In this document: positions 43,121 through 55,000 of the stretch, one piece after another
Layout: each line of letters opens with the position of its first letter
Numbering within the stretch: position 1 is the stretch's first letter
Assembly (NCBI RefSeq): GCF_010183535.1
Contig: NC_071330.1
Span: 13,993,717-14,057,716 of the forward strand
Source of the DNA: Caenorhabditis remanei
Lineage: Eukaryota; Nematoda; Chromadorea; Rhabditida; Rhabditidae
Length of the DNA stretch: 64,000 nucleotides
Direction: 5' to 3'
Notes under the pieces: model-generated
The model's database searches: none
What the model was told of the DNA's origin: nothing
What the model saw: the letters and a program-made list of their open reading frames with translations, nothing else
Made by a program: the position numbers and the translations under genes

Positions 43121-43700
43121 TTTCATGAAAATTGATCTGAAATTGATCAAAAACTCAATTTTTGAGCTCAAAATGTCAAAAAAAACCCAAAATGCAAAAA
43201 TGAAATGCTGCCGAGGGGAATCGAACCCGCTCATTTTCCACCAAATCACTCGGGGGTTCGATTCCTCTTTCCGCCAAAAAATTTTTGCATTTTTTGTTTT
43301 CGCGGTTTTTTTTTTGACATTTTGGGCTCAAAAACATACTTTTAGTCTCTGAAAACCTCATTTTTCATCTAAAATAGACCTTCTGATCTCAAAAAACATA
43401 CTTTTAACTTTCAAAATAGCCACCATATACCTTATTTCTCGTTATAATTCAGAAAATGTCACAAAAACCCAAAATCAAAAATGCAAAAAAAGTTTTGGCG
43501 AGGAGAGGAATCGAACCCCCGAGTGATTTGGTAGAAAACGGGCATCTTAACCACTCGGCCGGGAGTTGGTGGCGCCGGCCAAGAGTCACCAAATCACTCC
43601 GGGGTTCGATTCCCCTCCGCAGCATTTCTTTTTTTGCATTTTTGATTTTGGGTTTTTTGACATTTTGAACTTTTAAATTGAGTTTTTGATCAATTTCAAA
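43120..43700. repeat. Inverted tRNA-like hairpins
   Basis: Two blocks, 43199-43280 and 43494-43625, lie in opposite orientation within a larger inverted repeat (AATTGATCAAAAACTCAATT arms). Each has two B-box-like GGTTCGATTCC sequences facing each other. The second also has an A box (GGCCGAGTGGTTAAGATGCC) on the minus strand. They look like tRNA-Ser/Leu-derived copies joined head to head; none can fold as a normal tRNA. Confidence -1.
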
Positions 43701-43729
43701 CCAATTTTCATGAAAAAAAAACCCATTTT

Positions 43730-44085
43730 TCCTTGAAATATACCGAGTTATCCGGTTGGAACGTTTTTTTCTTGGCGCAAAGGATATCCCTTTTCACTTT
43801 TTCTCCGCTGGCATTCTTTGAAAAAAAAAACACTTCATGAATCAGAACCTGTTCTTCTAATACCCAATTCTGAAAAACCAAAAAAAAAGTTGGCGGATCT
43901 ACTTTTTGTACTGACCTAAATAAGTCTCCGAGAACTTTTTTTAGTAGTTGAACAGGTTTTCACGATGTTATATACCCCGATATGAGTTGTACTTTCCCCA
44001 GCGTTCCCTTAAGATGTCTTACTGGATAGACGTCAAAATTTGATTTTTCTAAAATTCTGATTTATTTTTGAAATATTTATTTATT
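43730..44085. other. No recognisable feature
   Basis: AT-rich sequence where the missing 5' part of the vWA gene would lie. I see neither exon nor repeat unit. Confidence -1.
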
Positions 44086-44224
44086 ATTGGACACCTTCCC
44101 TTCTTCTCCGGAATCACTGCAACAGGAGAGGCATCGAAATTTGCCCCCCGCCACTCAACTTTGTGGTTTTGACGGACGGATACAGGTAAGATTTTGCTCC
44201 AAAACTCTTGAAATTGCGATTTTG

Positions 44225-44410
44225 AAAATCAGCGCGTCGAGACGGTTCAGAAAAGTGTCATTACGGCTAGGTTTGGTGCAAGTTGGGTCTCGACACGAAA
44301 AGTACAATACCCCTTGAGGGGAGTACTGTAGTTTTCGTGGTGGGACCCAACTTGCACGGAATAGGGGCATGATTATACTTTTCTGAACCGTCTTGACGCG
44401 CTGATTATGG
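44225..44410. repeat. Foldback unit in vWA intron
   Basis: Arms CAGCGCGTCGAGACGGTTCA and its complement; the centre has GTACTGTAGTTTTCGTGG. Confidence -1.
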
Positions 44411-44659
44411 TTTTTTTGTTTTCTGGAAAATTGGAGCAAATCTGACAGAGTTACTGTAGTTTGAAAAAATTGGGAATTTTGAATATTTTTCGAAAACCTG
44501 TAACTTTGCTTGTTTTTGAGATTTTTAGGTTTTTTTAGGTTTGAAATGTGTAGAATTTATTGGAAATATTGTGGAGAATTGCTTCGATGAGACCGTGCAG
44601 TGATAACTACAGTATCCTGGAGTTTTCGTGGACGAGACCGATTTTCGATATTAAAATTA

Positions 44660-44970
44660 CAATTTTTTAAATTTAAAGATTTCCTCAAAATCCTGAATTT
44701 CAAAAACTATGAAACCTAAATTTTCAGAATCAGCTCGTTTTCAGCTTTCAGAAAAGTATAATCATGCCCCTATTCCGTGCAAGTTGGGTCTCGACACGAA
44801 AACTACAGTACTCCACTCCAGCTTACTGTAGTTTTCGTGGTGGGACCCAACTTGCACGGAATAGGGGCATGATTATACTTTTCTGAAAGCTGAAAACAAG
44901 CTGATTCTGGAAATGTAGGTTTCAGAATTTTTGGATTTCAGGATTTTGAGAAAATTTTAAAATTAAAAAA
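44660..44970. repeat. Long foldback unit in vWA intron
   Basis: About 300 bp with near-perfect symmetry around CTCCAGCTTACTGTAG. Arms include CTATTCCGTGCAAGTTGGGT, and extend outward to CTCAAAATCCTGAA. Confidence -1.
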
Positions 44971-45339
44971 AACAAGTTTTTGCAAAATTCATTGAAAAAT
45001 ATTTTTTGACCAAATGAATTACTTTCAGGTGTCGAGGCAAAAGCCAAGGTGTCGTTGTGTATACTGTTGCAATCAGCACGGACAAATCGGCCGGTTTGAA
45101 CATGAAGGAGCTGCACGGTATGGCCACTTCTCCCAGCCACTTCTTCAATTCCTCAGAATTTGTGGAGCTATCCAAGTGCGCTTACTTTACTCTTAGTGAC
45201 TGAACATCTCCGTGACCTCGTTCTGCATATTTTGAATTCTGTGAAAACATTAAAGCTTGTCTGTACTGTTGATAAATGCTTGAAACTTGAATGACAACTA
45301 AACTCTAAACTGTATGCAGTTTTGCTCCAAAACTCTTGA

Positions 45340-45460
45340 AATTGCGATTTTTAGAATTAGCTCGTCGAGACGGTTCAGAAAAGTATAATCACGGCTAGGT
45401 TTGGTGCAAGTTGGGTCTCGACACGAAAAGTACCGTACTCCACTCCAGGGATACTGTAGT
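45340..45460. repeat. Half foldback unit
   Basis: TCGTCGAGACGGTTCAGAAA to ACTCCACTCCAGGGATACTG; then broken by the next repeat. Confidence -1.
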
Positions 45461-45479
45461 TTTCGTTTTTAAACAGCCC

Positions 45480-45845
45480 CAAGTTCGTATAGTTTTGCAC
45501 GGCAATGTATATAAATTTTGTCTTAGGTACTTTCGACTACGGGGAATTTATTTCTGCCATCAAAACCGGCTAAATGTCTCTGCGAGCCGAGTTATGATGA
45601 AATTCCAACTCGGCAAATAGTACACCCAACGTACGAACTTAGGTAAACCACTGGGGAACACAAATGAAACGGCGCGGTGGCGTTTCATATGGCGGATGAA
45701 AAGTTTGAAAGTTCATAATTCGGCTCTCATAGACATTTAGCAGGTTTTGATGTCAGAAATGGACTCCCCGTAGTCGAAAGTACCTATGAACTAATTTATA
45801 GGTCGTTTGAGAGCGGCGTCTCCAAAGACTTCCCTTCTAATTACT
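45480..45845. repeat. Second copy of the GTCTTTGGAGACG foldback
   Basis: The right arm is complete (GGCGTCTCCAAAGACTTCCC), the left arm truncated. The loop keeps CACTGGGGAACACAAATG and GGCGCGGTGGCG. Confidence -1.
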
Positions 45846-45849
45846 GACA

Positions 45850-47150
45850 GATGGATTGTTCGAATAAAGCAATGCAAAATACAATAATTGCTATGCTTCC
45901 CTGTGGCAAAATCTGTTATCTTCCGAGCGGATCAGATAATTGGTTCTAATTAGTGCATGGTACTCTTGGAAAAGGAAGGAAGGGATTACCTTTGGGAAGA
46001 AATACCGACAGTCATCAAAAGATTGAAAATGAATGAGAAAAGTCGTTTTCAATAAAAGAAAATCACTTTTAAAACTGAAAAATGTCTGAAATTTGCAATT
46101 TTTCGGTTTTGACAGTTTTTAGGCCAAAAATACAGAATTTTTTAAGTCAAATTGAGTTCAAGCTGCTGAAAACAGTAAAACGTCTGCGATTTGAAAGTTT
46201 TCAGCTTAAAAAACCCATTTTCGGGGTTTTTTGATCCAAAAATGTCTTTTTCTCTTATTTCTTGCGTCAAAATGTTACTTTTGAAATCATATATTTCTGA
46301 TCGAAAAAAAACACTTTTTAAGCCGAAAAATGTTTTAAGAACTCATTTTTCATAGTTTTCTGAGCCAAAAATGTTTGTTTTTCAATTGCGTGAACCCTAT
46401 TGAGAGAATTTCCTATAGTAAATTTGAAAACTCTAAATATTTCAATCCTTTGTTGTGGAAACTGACGTCTACATTAATTTGCCAAGCGTAAAAAGCGTAA
46501 AATATGCGTCCATGCGTAAAATAATATGAATCATCGTAAATAATGAAGGAAATCAGTCGTAATCATTAATTTCTCCCATTTCAGATCTTTGAGATTCCCC
46601 AGTACTCGTCCCCCCTTTGCTCCAATGTCTCGTTAACGCCTCGCTCTCCGTCAAGGCTGTCGCACGGCCGGCCGAGGAGACTTTTTTTTGAAAATCTCAA
46701 ATAGTCACGGTGGGCCCAAAAAAGTCCAAAAAAGTGGGGGTCGAACCGTGGTTGTCAAATTGATACCAAAAAGTCAAAAGTATATCAAGTTGTGATTTCC
46801 CTTGAAACTCTAGAAAGCCGCGGCTGTTTGAAATTTTCAGAAAAAAGCAGCAGCCTTGGCCGGCCGCGATTTCTGATAGCCTTGCTCTCCGTAAATCTAC
46901 ATGTCCACTGTCTGCGTCTCTCGAGTTGCTGTCGGTTCGGGTCATTTTTCGCTGCGAGACCCGCGATGTGTGCGCGACGAGTGAATAGGAATCGTTGCTC
47001 AAAATATCGCTTTAATTTTATACTTTATTAGAATCAGCAGGAAGTTACCAATTAATTTCCCTGGCGATTCTCAGCGTTTCGGACTAATTTTAGGTTGAGC
47101 TGATGTTTTTATCGAAAATTCCTGACCGATAATCAAGCACGTATGATTTT
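45850..47150. other. No supported gene
   Basis: AT-rich, with GGCCGGCCGAGGAGAC near 46670 and a partly inverted CTTGGCCGGCCGCG near 46855. Short open frames here have no recognisable content or splice sites. Confidence -1.
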
Positions 47151-47213
47151 TTTGCATGTTAAACCAACCAAAACCATATTTTCTACTTATATTAGCAAAA
47201 ACAAAAACTTTTT

Positions 47214-47282
47214 CTCTTGGTGGAATCGAACCCTGGTACTCAGACTCCTAGTGTCTACCTCAATCACTCGGCCACCACTGCA
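47214..47282 (-). tRNA. tRNA-like sequence, second copy
   Basis: Minus strand gives GTGGCCGAGTGATTGAGG and GGTTCGATTCC. The anticodon stem AGAC/GTCT is better paired here than at 40.6 kb, with loop ACTAGGA (C at position 33, not T). Probably not functional. Confidence -1.
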
Positions 47283-47429
47283 CACTTTTTTTTTTTGAAA
47301 ACCTATCAATATGGGTATCAAACAATCGCAAATTCAACCAAAAGTTGGAATTTCTATGTAAAAATTGCGGAAAGTTTCAAGAATTCGAGTTATCAGTCAA
47401 AATTCGACAAATTTCAATTTTCGTTGTGA

Positions 47430-47900
47430 GACAATTTTTCTATTTTCGTTCTGTTGAGGGGGAGCATGTCCTACAGGGACAGACAGAGCTCGAAACCCAT
47501 AATCTGTCCATGACAGATTGTGTTACATCTGTAGCCTTCTTGTCCATCGTTATCTTGATATAACACCAGAACGCCACAGATGTCTTTAGAGGAGAGCGTG
47601 GTGGATAATAACGGTGCAGATGTGTCTTTTCCCAACAATCTTCTCTTCCTTCTGGATTACTCTCATATTGCTAAAGGACTGTCTTGAGCTTAAGAGAGGC
47701 AGAGTGTGCGGTTTAAAGGCGCACACATTGAGGGGCTTTCACCGCGAACGGCATGTAAATTGAGCGGCGAACAGAGGAATTTGAATCATTCTACGTGCGT
47801 TTTCGTTACCCATCTTAATAGGGAAGGATCCCGCGTTTCTGAAAAAAAAATTTGAAGATCTAGAAAACTTTTTATACTTTTATAGATTAAAGAAACACGG
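47430..47900. other. No recognisable feature
   Basis: Contains AATCTGTCCATGACAGATTG, a small hairpin at 47500-47520, and no ORF of note. Confidence -1.
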
Positions 47901-48041
47901 ATAGCCTCATCCTCAAATTGGTGGCCTAGAAACCCAAGTTTTCGATTTTCTACTTTTAAGACTTTTTTTTTCAAAAATATCGCTTAAAACATGTCAAAAC
48001 TAGCCAAAAGGTTGCAATAATCGGTCTCAAATTCTCAGAAA

Positions 48042-48266
48042 TACTGTCGAAAAAAAAATTCGCGGGCTGGAACACGCAAACGCATGAAGTTGTGGGCGGA
48101 GCTTTTACTGCAAGTTTAATTAAGCGGCGCGGTTCTAATTGTTTTTTCCAAATTAAGAAGCGCGCCGCTTGCAGTTTAAGGTCCACCCACAACTTCATGC
48201 GCTTGCGTGTTCCAGCCCGCGAAAATTTTTTTGAAAATCCTTGTCGAATTTTTTTTTTCGACAGTA
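48042..48266. mobile_element. TA-flanked foldback MITE (TACTGTCGA ends)
   Basis: TACTGTCG and CGACAGTA end a 221-bp body with arms GCTGGAACACGCAAACGCAT and complement. It interrupts a GGCCTAG repeat: the flanks TCTCAGAAA and ACCTGTGGCCTAG are joined in the uninterrupted copy at 40.27 kb. So the TA duplication is supported by an empty site. Confidence -1.
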
Positions 48267-48491
48267 ACCTGTGGCCTAGAATACCAAACTGGTGGCCTAG
48301 AAAGCCAAATTTCCATTTTTAAGCGATTTTTAACGTTTTCAGGCCTAAAAACCGCCGAAAACACTGATTTCCTTGAAACTTAACCCGCTTATTATTTGGA
48401 CGTTTGCTGAAAATCGAAGAAATTAGAGTAAAACTTAGTTAAAAACGCAGATTTTCGACCAGAAATAGGTTTTTTGTGCCGAAAATGAGCC

Positions 48492-48919
48492 TAAAGTACC
48501 GTACAAAAAGGTACCAACTTTGGTTATTTTCAGTGGAAAATGACCAACTTCGACAGTGTGTCATAGTAATTCTGAATGTCACACCATAAAAATTTATATT
48601 GAATCTTATAGATTGAACGTAGAGCTCCATTTTTGTAGTTGACAATTTTTTTGTACGGACACTCCCTAGAGAGTTATGGTCATTTTAAGACAATCGCACT
48701 AATTTGCACTAAAAAGAGTCGATTTGAGGGTGAAATTACTGTAACTCTCTAGGGATTGTCCGTACAAAAAAGTTGTCAACTACAAAAATGGAGTTCTACT
48801 TTTGATCTATACGATCCAATAAAATTTTTTATGGTGTGACATTCAGAATTACTATGGCACACTCTCGTCATTTTCCACTGAAAACCGCCAAAGTTGATAC
48901 CTTTTTGTCCGGTACTGTA
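48492..48919. mobile_element. TA-flanked foldback MITE (AGTACCG ends)
   Basis: Right end complement reads TACAGTACCGGACAAAAAGG; the left end TAAAGTACCGTACAAAAAGG is similar. Arms of about 190 bp include AATTCTGAATGTCACACCAT. Confidence -1.
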
Positions 48920-49069
48920 TTTGTTTTATTGAACATTCAAAAACTTTAAATATTGACGCATAATTTAGACTCTCTTCATATTTGATTTATTATAACTTTC
49001 CAACTAAATATCGAGAACTGTGACAAACTTATAAAATCAAATTTTCAGAAGTATCCATCGACAAAAACA

Positions 49070-52000
49070 ATGTCAAACCGAAAAGCAGCGGAAGAAGCTT
49101 CTCGAATTAAAGGTGGACTAAAATCAACTCGGATATTTTCACAGAATAATGTATGAGTACCTGTGAGTTCATTTTCATATCGAAAAAATTTTAAAAGTCG
49201 GTCTGGAACCCGCCGAAAGCCAATCCCCGTTGAGAACGAGCGGCAAAAAGTTTGGGCATTTCAGTGGCCGTGGAACATTCTAGAACTTTTTTCGAAAATG
49301 TTTTTTCGCAAGTTTTATCGTTTTTTTCTATCATTTTTGTAATAATTCTATCAATTTTCGCGGTTTACTTTCAAAACTATTGAAAAAACACAACAAAAAT
49401 GTCCGAAAATACCGACTTAATTTGAAAAAATCAACATGTCCGAAGTCGAATTTCTAGGCCACCGAAATGACCAAACTCACCTTCGATCGCAGACCGAATT
49501 TGAAAATTCTTTCGATATGAAAATGAACTCACAGGTACTCATACATTATTCTATGCAAATATCAGAGTTGACCTTAGTCCACTTTTAAGCGATATTGTAA
49601 TATTCCCGTAGCAATTATTCCGGCCACACAGAATGGTCCAATGAGAACAAGTGGAGACGAAACAGAACATGAAACAAGAAAACCACATTTGGATCCACGG
49701 ATAAGCATTGACAATAGTTCGGAAGACGAAACAACGGGAAGCGAATCCAGTTTTGATGAATTGAAACGGGAATATGATAAGAGAATGTACCGAGAAAGTA
49801 GCCGGGAACGACTCCAGCAGGAACAAAGTGAGGAAAATGAAGAAGACAGATTTTGTCTGAAATTAAGTGTTTTTTTGAAGAAAAAAAACTGAATTTTGGA
49901 TTGATTTTTAAGCTAAAAACACGATTTTTGGAGTTTATTGATACTTTCACCAATTTTGTCTTGAAAAATTCAAATATCGGCGAGAGACGCAGAGTTTTTT
50001 TCTAGCGCGAAACAAATTTTCACCAGTTTTGATCTATTTTTCATAATTTCCCCTCGGGAATTGGCAAAATAATTATAAAAAATCGTGAAAATCTATTTCG
50101 CGGCAGAAAAAACTCTGCGTCTCTCGCCGATACTCTCTCGTTTGCTGTGGAGCGCAATTGAAATAAAAATGCTCTGCTAATAAAACACTCAAAAAATGAC
50201 ATGGTCTTGAAAATTTAGCAAATCATTTCAATTCCGGATTCCGTATTCCGGATTTTGAACATTTCATTCTGATTCCGGATTCCTGAATCCGGAAATCGAA
50301 AAATGTCGTTCCGTACAACTATATAATATAAGCTTTCTCATTTCAGTGATGTCACCAAGACTTCAAATCTCAGCCAGTGAGCCACCAAGATTATTGGATA
50401 ATGCATCAGAATCTTCAGATTCTTCAGATTCGTCAGATTCCGAATTATCTGTGTTCTTAGACATGTCGTCCCCTCAAAAGTGCCCTCCAAGCGTATCGCC
50501 TCCTTCAAAAAGGCGTCCCATTCAAGGAATCCCTGCTAGGAGACATGATTTTAGAATGGTACCACCAAGAACAATAAGGTTCCGATCGAAAAGTTTGGAA
50601 TGCTCCATTTCCAAAAAATGCCAACCAACTCTTGCTCGTTGTCAATCGCAGTGTAGTTTGAATGATATCGACAAGTATGCCAGGCGCCGTGTGGAAAACA
50701 CGATTCAGAAGTACGACGAGTTGTTTGATTTGATGGAAGTAAGTAACTCTTTGCCAAAAAATTCAGAATTTTCCGCATTTTTTAAGCCTAAAACCAACAA
50801 AATTGGTTGGAAAATTAAAAGTTACAGATTTTCGAAACTTTTCGAAAATTCATGAAAATTTGAAAATGCTGTAATCCAACCAAAATCCGTCCGAGACCCA
50901 GATTTTTGAAATCAGCGTGTTTCTAGCTTTCATTTGAGTATAATCATGCCTATATTCTGAAAATTTTGAATTTCGGGGTCAGAGACGCAGAGTGTCTGGT
51001 ATCTCTGCGCTCTAACCTCCTAGACTAAAATTGCTGTAACTCTTCCAGAGTTGCTCCAATCTTACTGAAACTAAACTTTTTGAATTCAGCGTGTCGAGAC
51101 GCTTCAAATGAGTATAATCATGATTAGGTTACGTGAAAATACGGTATGCATTCAGAAAGATTGGCTAAGATCCGACAGAGTTACAGCAGTTTGAAATGTT
51201 CTAGAAATGTTCTAGAAAGTTCGAAAAGTTTCGAAAATCTGCAACTTTGCCAGTTTTTGACAGATTTTGTTGGTTTTAAACTTAAAATGACCTTAATGAT
51301 TAATATTTTTAAGAAAAATTACTTTGTGAAAGCGCTAGTCACCGAAGTTAAAGATTTTCGAAAATTTTCGAAAAAATTCGAAAAGTTGAAAGCATTCTAA
51401 CTTTGTCAAATATACTCCAAATCGGACAATTTTTATATTTTTAGATTCAGCGCGTTGGGGGCTTTCAGAAAAGTGTAATCACGGCTAGGTTTGGTGCAAG
51501 TTGGGTCTCGACACGAACACTACAGTACCCCTGGAGTGGAGTACTGTAGTTTCCAACTCGCACGGAATAGGGTCATGGTTATACTTTTCTGAAAGCTGAA
51601 AACAAGCTGATTCTGAATGTTTTTATTTTCATGAAAATTGGAGCAAATCTGGCATAGTTACTGTAGTTTGAAAATTTTTCGAAAACCTGTAATTTCGTTT
51701 GTTTTCGAGATTTTTAAGTGTTTTTAGGTTTGAAATGGGTAGAATTTATTGGAAATGTTGTGGAAAATTGTCCTTTTTTCCAGACACCTGATGCTCGGAG
51801 TGCTCGACAAGACCAAATACGCGCTGAACTTCTCGATTCTCGGATGTTTGAATCTGACGGCATCAGTGATTTTGGTATACGCAAAAAGTGTGGTCTCATC
51901 ACTTCAATTCTTGAATGTGGCAATACCAATGACGAGAAACATGAAATGGTGGCTGCATTACGTCGTTACCAACTAATTGTCGGCGCTGCAACGAAAAATA

Positions 52001-55000
52001 GTTTTCAAAGTTTTCGTGGAGGTCCGAAGTATGATGGAAACGTGATATCTTTGGTGATGAACGAGTACCATAGGTATCTCGATTACGTGAAACAACAATT
52101 GGACGTTGCTCAACAAATTATGACAATATTTTTGGTATGATTTACTTATACAAGTGCTGACTGTCAAACTAAATACTCAAATCCCCAAAAAAATCCAATC
52201 AATTTCGAGTCAAACTTTATAAAACATAGTTATTTGAACAGCTTTCTTTTTGGCGGAGAGAGTGGAAAGATCATCTATATCGGCTAGTTCCCAAAAATTC
52301 AGAATTTTCCACATTTTTTAAGCTAAAAACCATCAAAATTGGTTGAGAAATAAAAAAGTTACAGCTTTTCGAAACTTCCGAAAATTCAGGAAAAAACTGA
52401 AATTGCTATAAATCCGACGCAACTCAAATAAAACTAAAATATTTGAATTCAGCGTGGCAAGACGCTTCGAATAAGTATAATCATGACTAGGCTACGTGAA
52501 AATACGGTATGCGCCTTTAAACCAATGGTTACTGTAGTTTTCGTGGTGGGACCCAATTTTGTTCAAACCTAGGCATGATTATACTCATTCGATTTCGATT
52601 GTAATTGACCGAGATATTGTAGTTTTCGTGTTTTAGAGATTTTTCGAAAAGTTTCGAAACTCTGTAACTTTGGTTTTCGGCTCAAATTTCTCATTTTTCA
52701 GAAAGATACGAAAAAACTGGTGAACTCCTGTGCAACGCTGCAACTTTACTCAACTCACGAAAAGATTTTCAATGTGAACTTGTTTCTTTTCGAACATTTA
52801 CTCCACCTGATCTCTCAACACACGTTCAATCCATTGGCAATCTACTATGCTGACAAAAATCAAGATGTCAGCCACATTCGAAAATCTTTGGATACGCTGA
52901 AAATGAAGGTTCCGCTGGTTATGAATGCACTCTTTAACACTGAACCATTGAAAAGACAACTTCGCGAGATATCACAGCTTGAGTAAGTGGAAAAAAAGAC
53001 TACAAACTACGAAAATAATCTACAGAAAATTTTACATATTTTTGTAGTCAAAGCGTATTAATAGCTCCGCCCACTTCTGAGATATGAGGCTTTGAAGTTA
53101 GGAGAGAGACAGAGACGCAGAGAAGGCAGCGCTATACGCCTCCTCCTTCCTTACCTATTTTTAAAGGCGCATATCTTGAAAATGTGCGGAGCTAGGAGCA
53201 AATTTTCAACTAGTAAAATTTAGAAAATTTTAAGGGCTACATTTTGTTGTTGACAACTTTTTTCTAGCTCAGCCCACTTTTGAGATACAGCGGCTTGAAG
53301 TTGAGCGCGTTGGGAAACTGAGAGGCGCAGACAGCAAGACGCTCTCGTTGTCTGTGTCTCTCAAAAATTTTAAAGAAGCGTATCTCAAAAATGGGCGGAG
53401 CTAGAAGCAAATTTTCAACTAGTAAAATGTACAGAATTTCAAGGACTACATTTTTGTAGTTGACAACTTTTTTCTAGCTCCGCCCACTTTGAAGATACAG
53501 CGGCTTAAAGTTGAGCGCATTGGGAGACAGAGAGGCACAGACAGCTAGACGCTCTCGTTGTCTGCGTCTCTCAAAAATTTTAAAGAAGCGTATCTTGAAA
53601 ATGGGCGGAGCTAGAAGCAAACTTTCTACTAGTAAAATGTATAGAATTTCAAGGGCTAAATTTTTGTAGTTGGCAACTTTTTTCTAGCTGTAAAGATACA
53701 GCGACTTATTAACAAAAAATCTGAAATAATTCCAGAGTTCATCACGACACGCAAACTATGCTTAATTTAGCCCGGGAGCTTAGTCGAATTGCAATTGAAA
53801 GAGTGAGTGATTCATTTTTCGAAGTGAATTTTTGATTTTCCGTTGTTTCAAAAATTTCCATTGAATTCAGTGTGTCGAGAGCTTTCAGAAAAGTATAATC
53901 ATGTCTTTATTCTGAAATTTTCATAATTGGGCTAGAGACGCAGAGTGTCTGGTATCTCTGCGCTCTAACCTTCCCCCACTAAAACTACCGTAACCCGGTC
54001 GAAAACGGTTCAAATCAATTAAAACTTAGATTTTCAGAATCAGCGCTTCAAGACGCTTCGAATGAGTATAATCATGACTAGGTTACGTAAAAATAAGGTA
54101 TGCACCTTTAAACTGGAAGAGGGGTACTGTAGTTTTTGTAATGGAACCCAATTTTGTTCAAACCTAGACATGATTATACTCATTCGAAGCGTCTTGGTGT
54201 CTTGAATATGAAAATGTATGTCTCAGACAAATTAGAGCAAATGTCCCACGGAATTATTGTAGTTTTAGTCACTGAATCAAATGGTTAGAGTGCAGAAATA
54301 CCAGACACTCGGCGTCTCTAACCCCGAAATTCAAAAGTTTCAGAATATAGTCATGGTTATACTTTTCTGAAAGCTGAAAACGAGCTGAATTCGAATATCT
54401 AACTTAAATCTGGTGTAGTCGAAATTTTTCGAAAGTCTGTAACTTTCTTCAATCTTGTCCAATTTTTTGATAATTATAACATAATTATAGCAAATTCAAC
54501 GTTTTCAGGTTCGCATTCCACAAACTGTCAGAGAAAATAAATTGAATAACTTTTCGTGGATAAACGCTCAATGTCGATATCATGACACTGTCGATTTGAT
54601 GAGGATCTATCCAACTCCCCCGTCTCGCGTAAAAGAATTACTCGGAAACCTTTTCAAAACACAATTTTTTGCCGATGTTGTCATTGCAATACCCAGCAAA
54701 TCCATTGATGTCAAAATGAAAGCTTTTTACCATCACCAAGTTGTCACGGAAGTCACCGAAGCCATCAAAACACATGCGGTGATTTCAAATCCACGTTATC
54801 AAAATTCGATATTAGACAGTGCCCTTCAATTGAATTTACTCTACAGTACCCTAGGAAAAAATGAGGATGTGCAACTTCTAATCCAGCCCGCACTCATCGG
54901 AATCACATTTGCTTGTCTAGAAGAAAAAATCTGTGTATCACTGGTGAAGGAAGATGAATTCATAAGTTCCAGTACACATCCTCAACCATCTCCAATTCTG

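Larger units (their letters stand above)
44090..45203 (+). pseudogene. von Willebrand factor A (vWA) domain gene, 3' end only
   Basis: vWA domains bind ligands through a metal site. The exon ending at 44185 reads PPPLNFVVLTDGYR, with the TDG of a MIDAS-like strand. It joins in phase to 45029-45203: GKSQGVVVYTVAISTDKSAG, then LNMKELHGMATSPSHFFNSS, stopping at 45201. This is the second half of a vWA fold. The first half (the DxSxS motif) is not in the DNA upstream, and the exon has no visible acceptor, so the gene is truncated. The 843-base intron carries two long foldback units. Confidence -1.
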
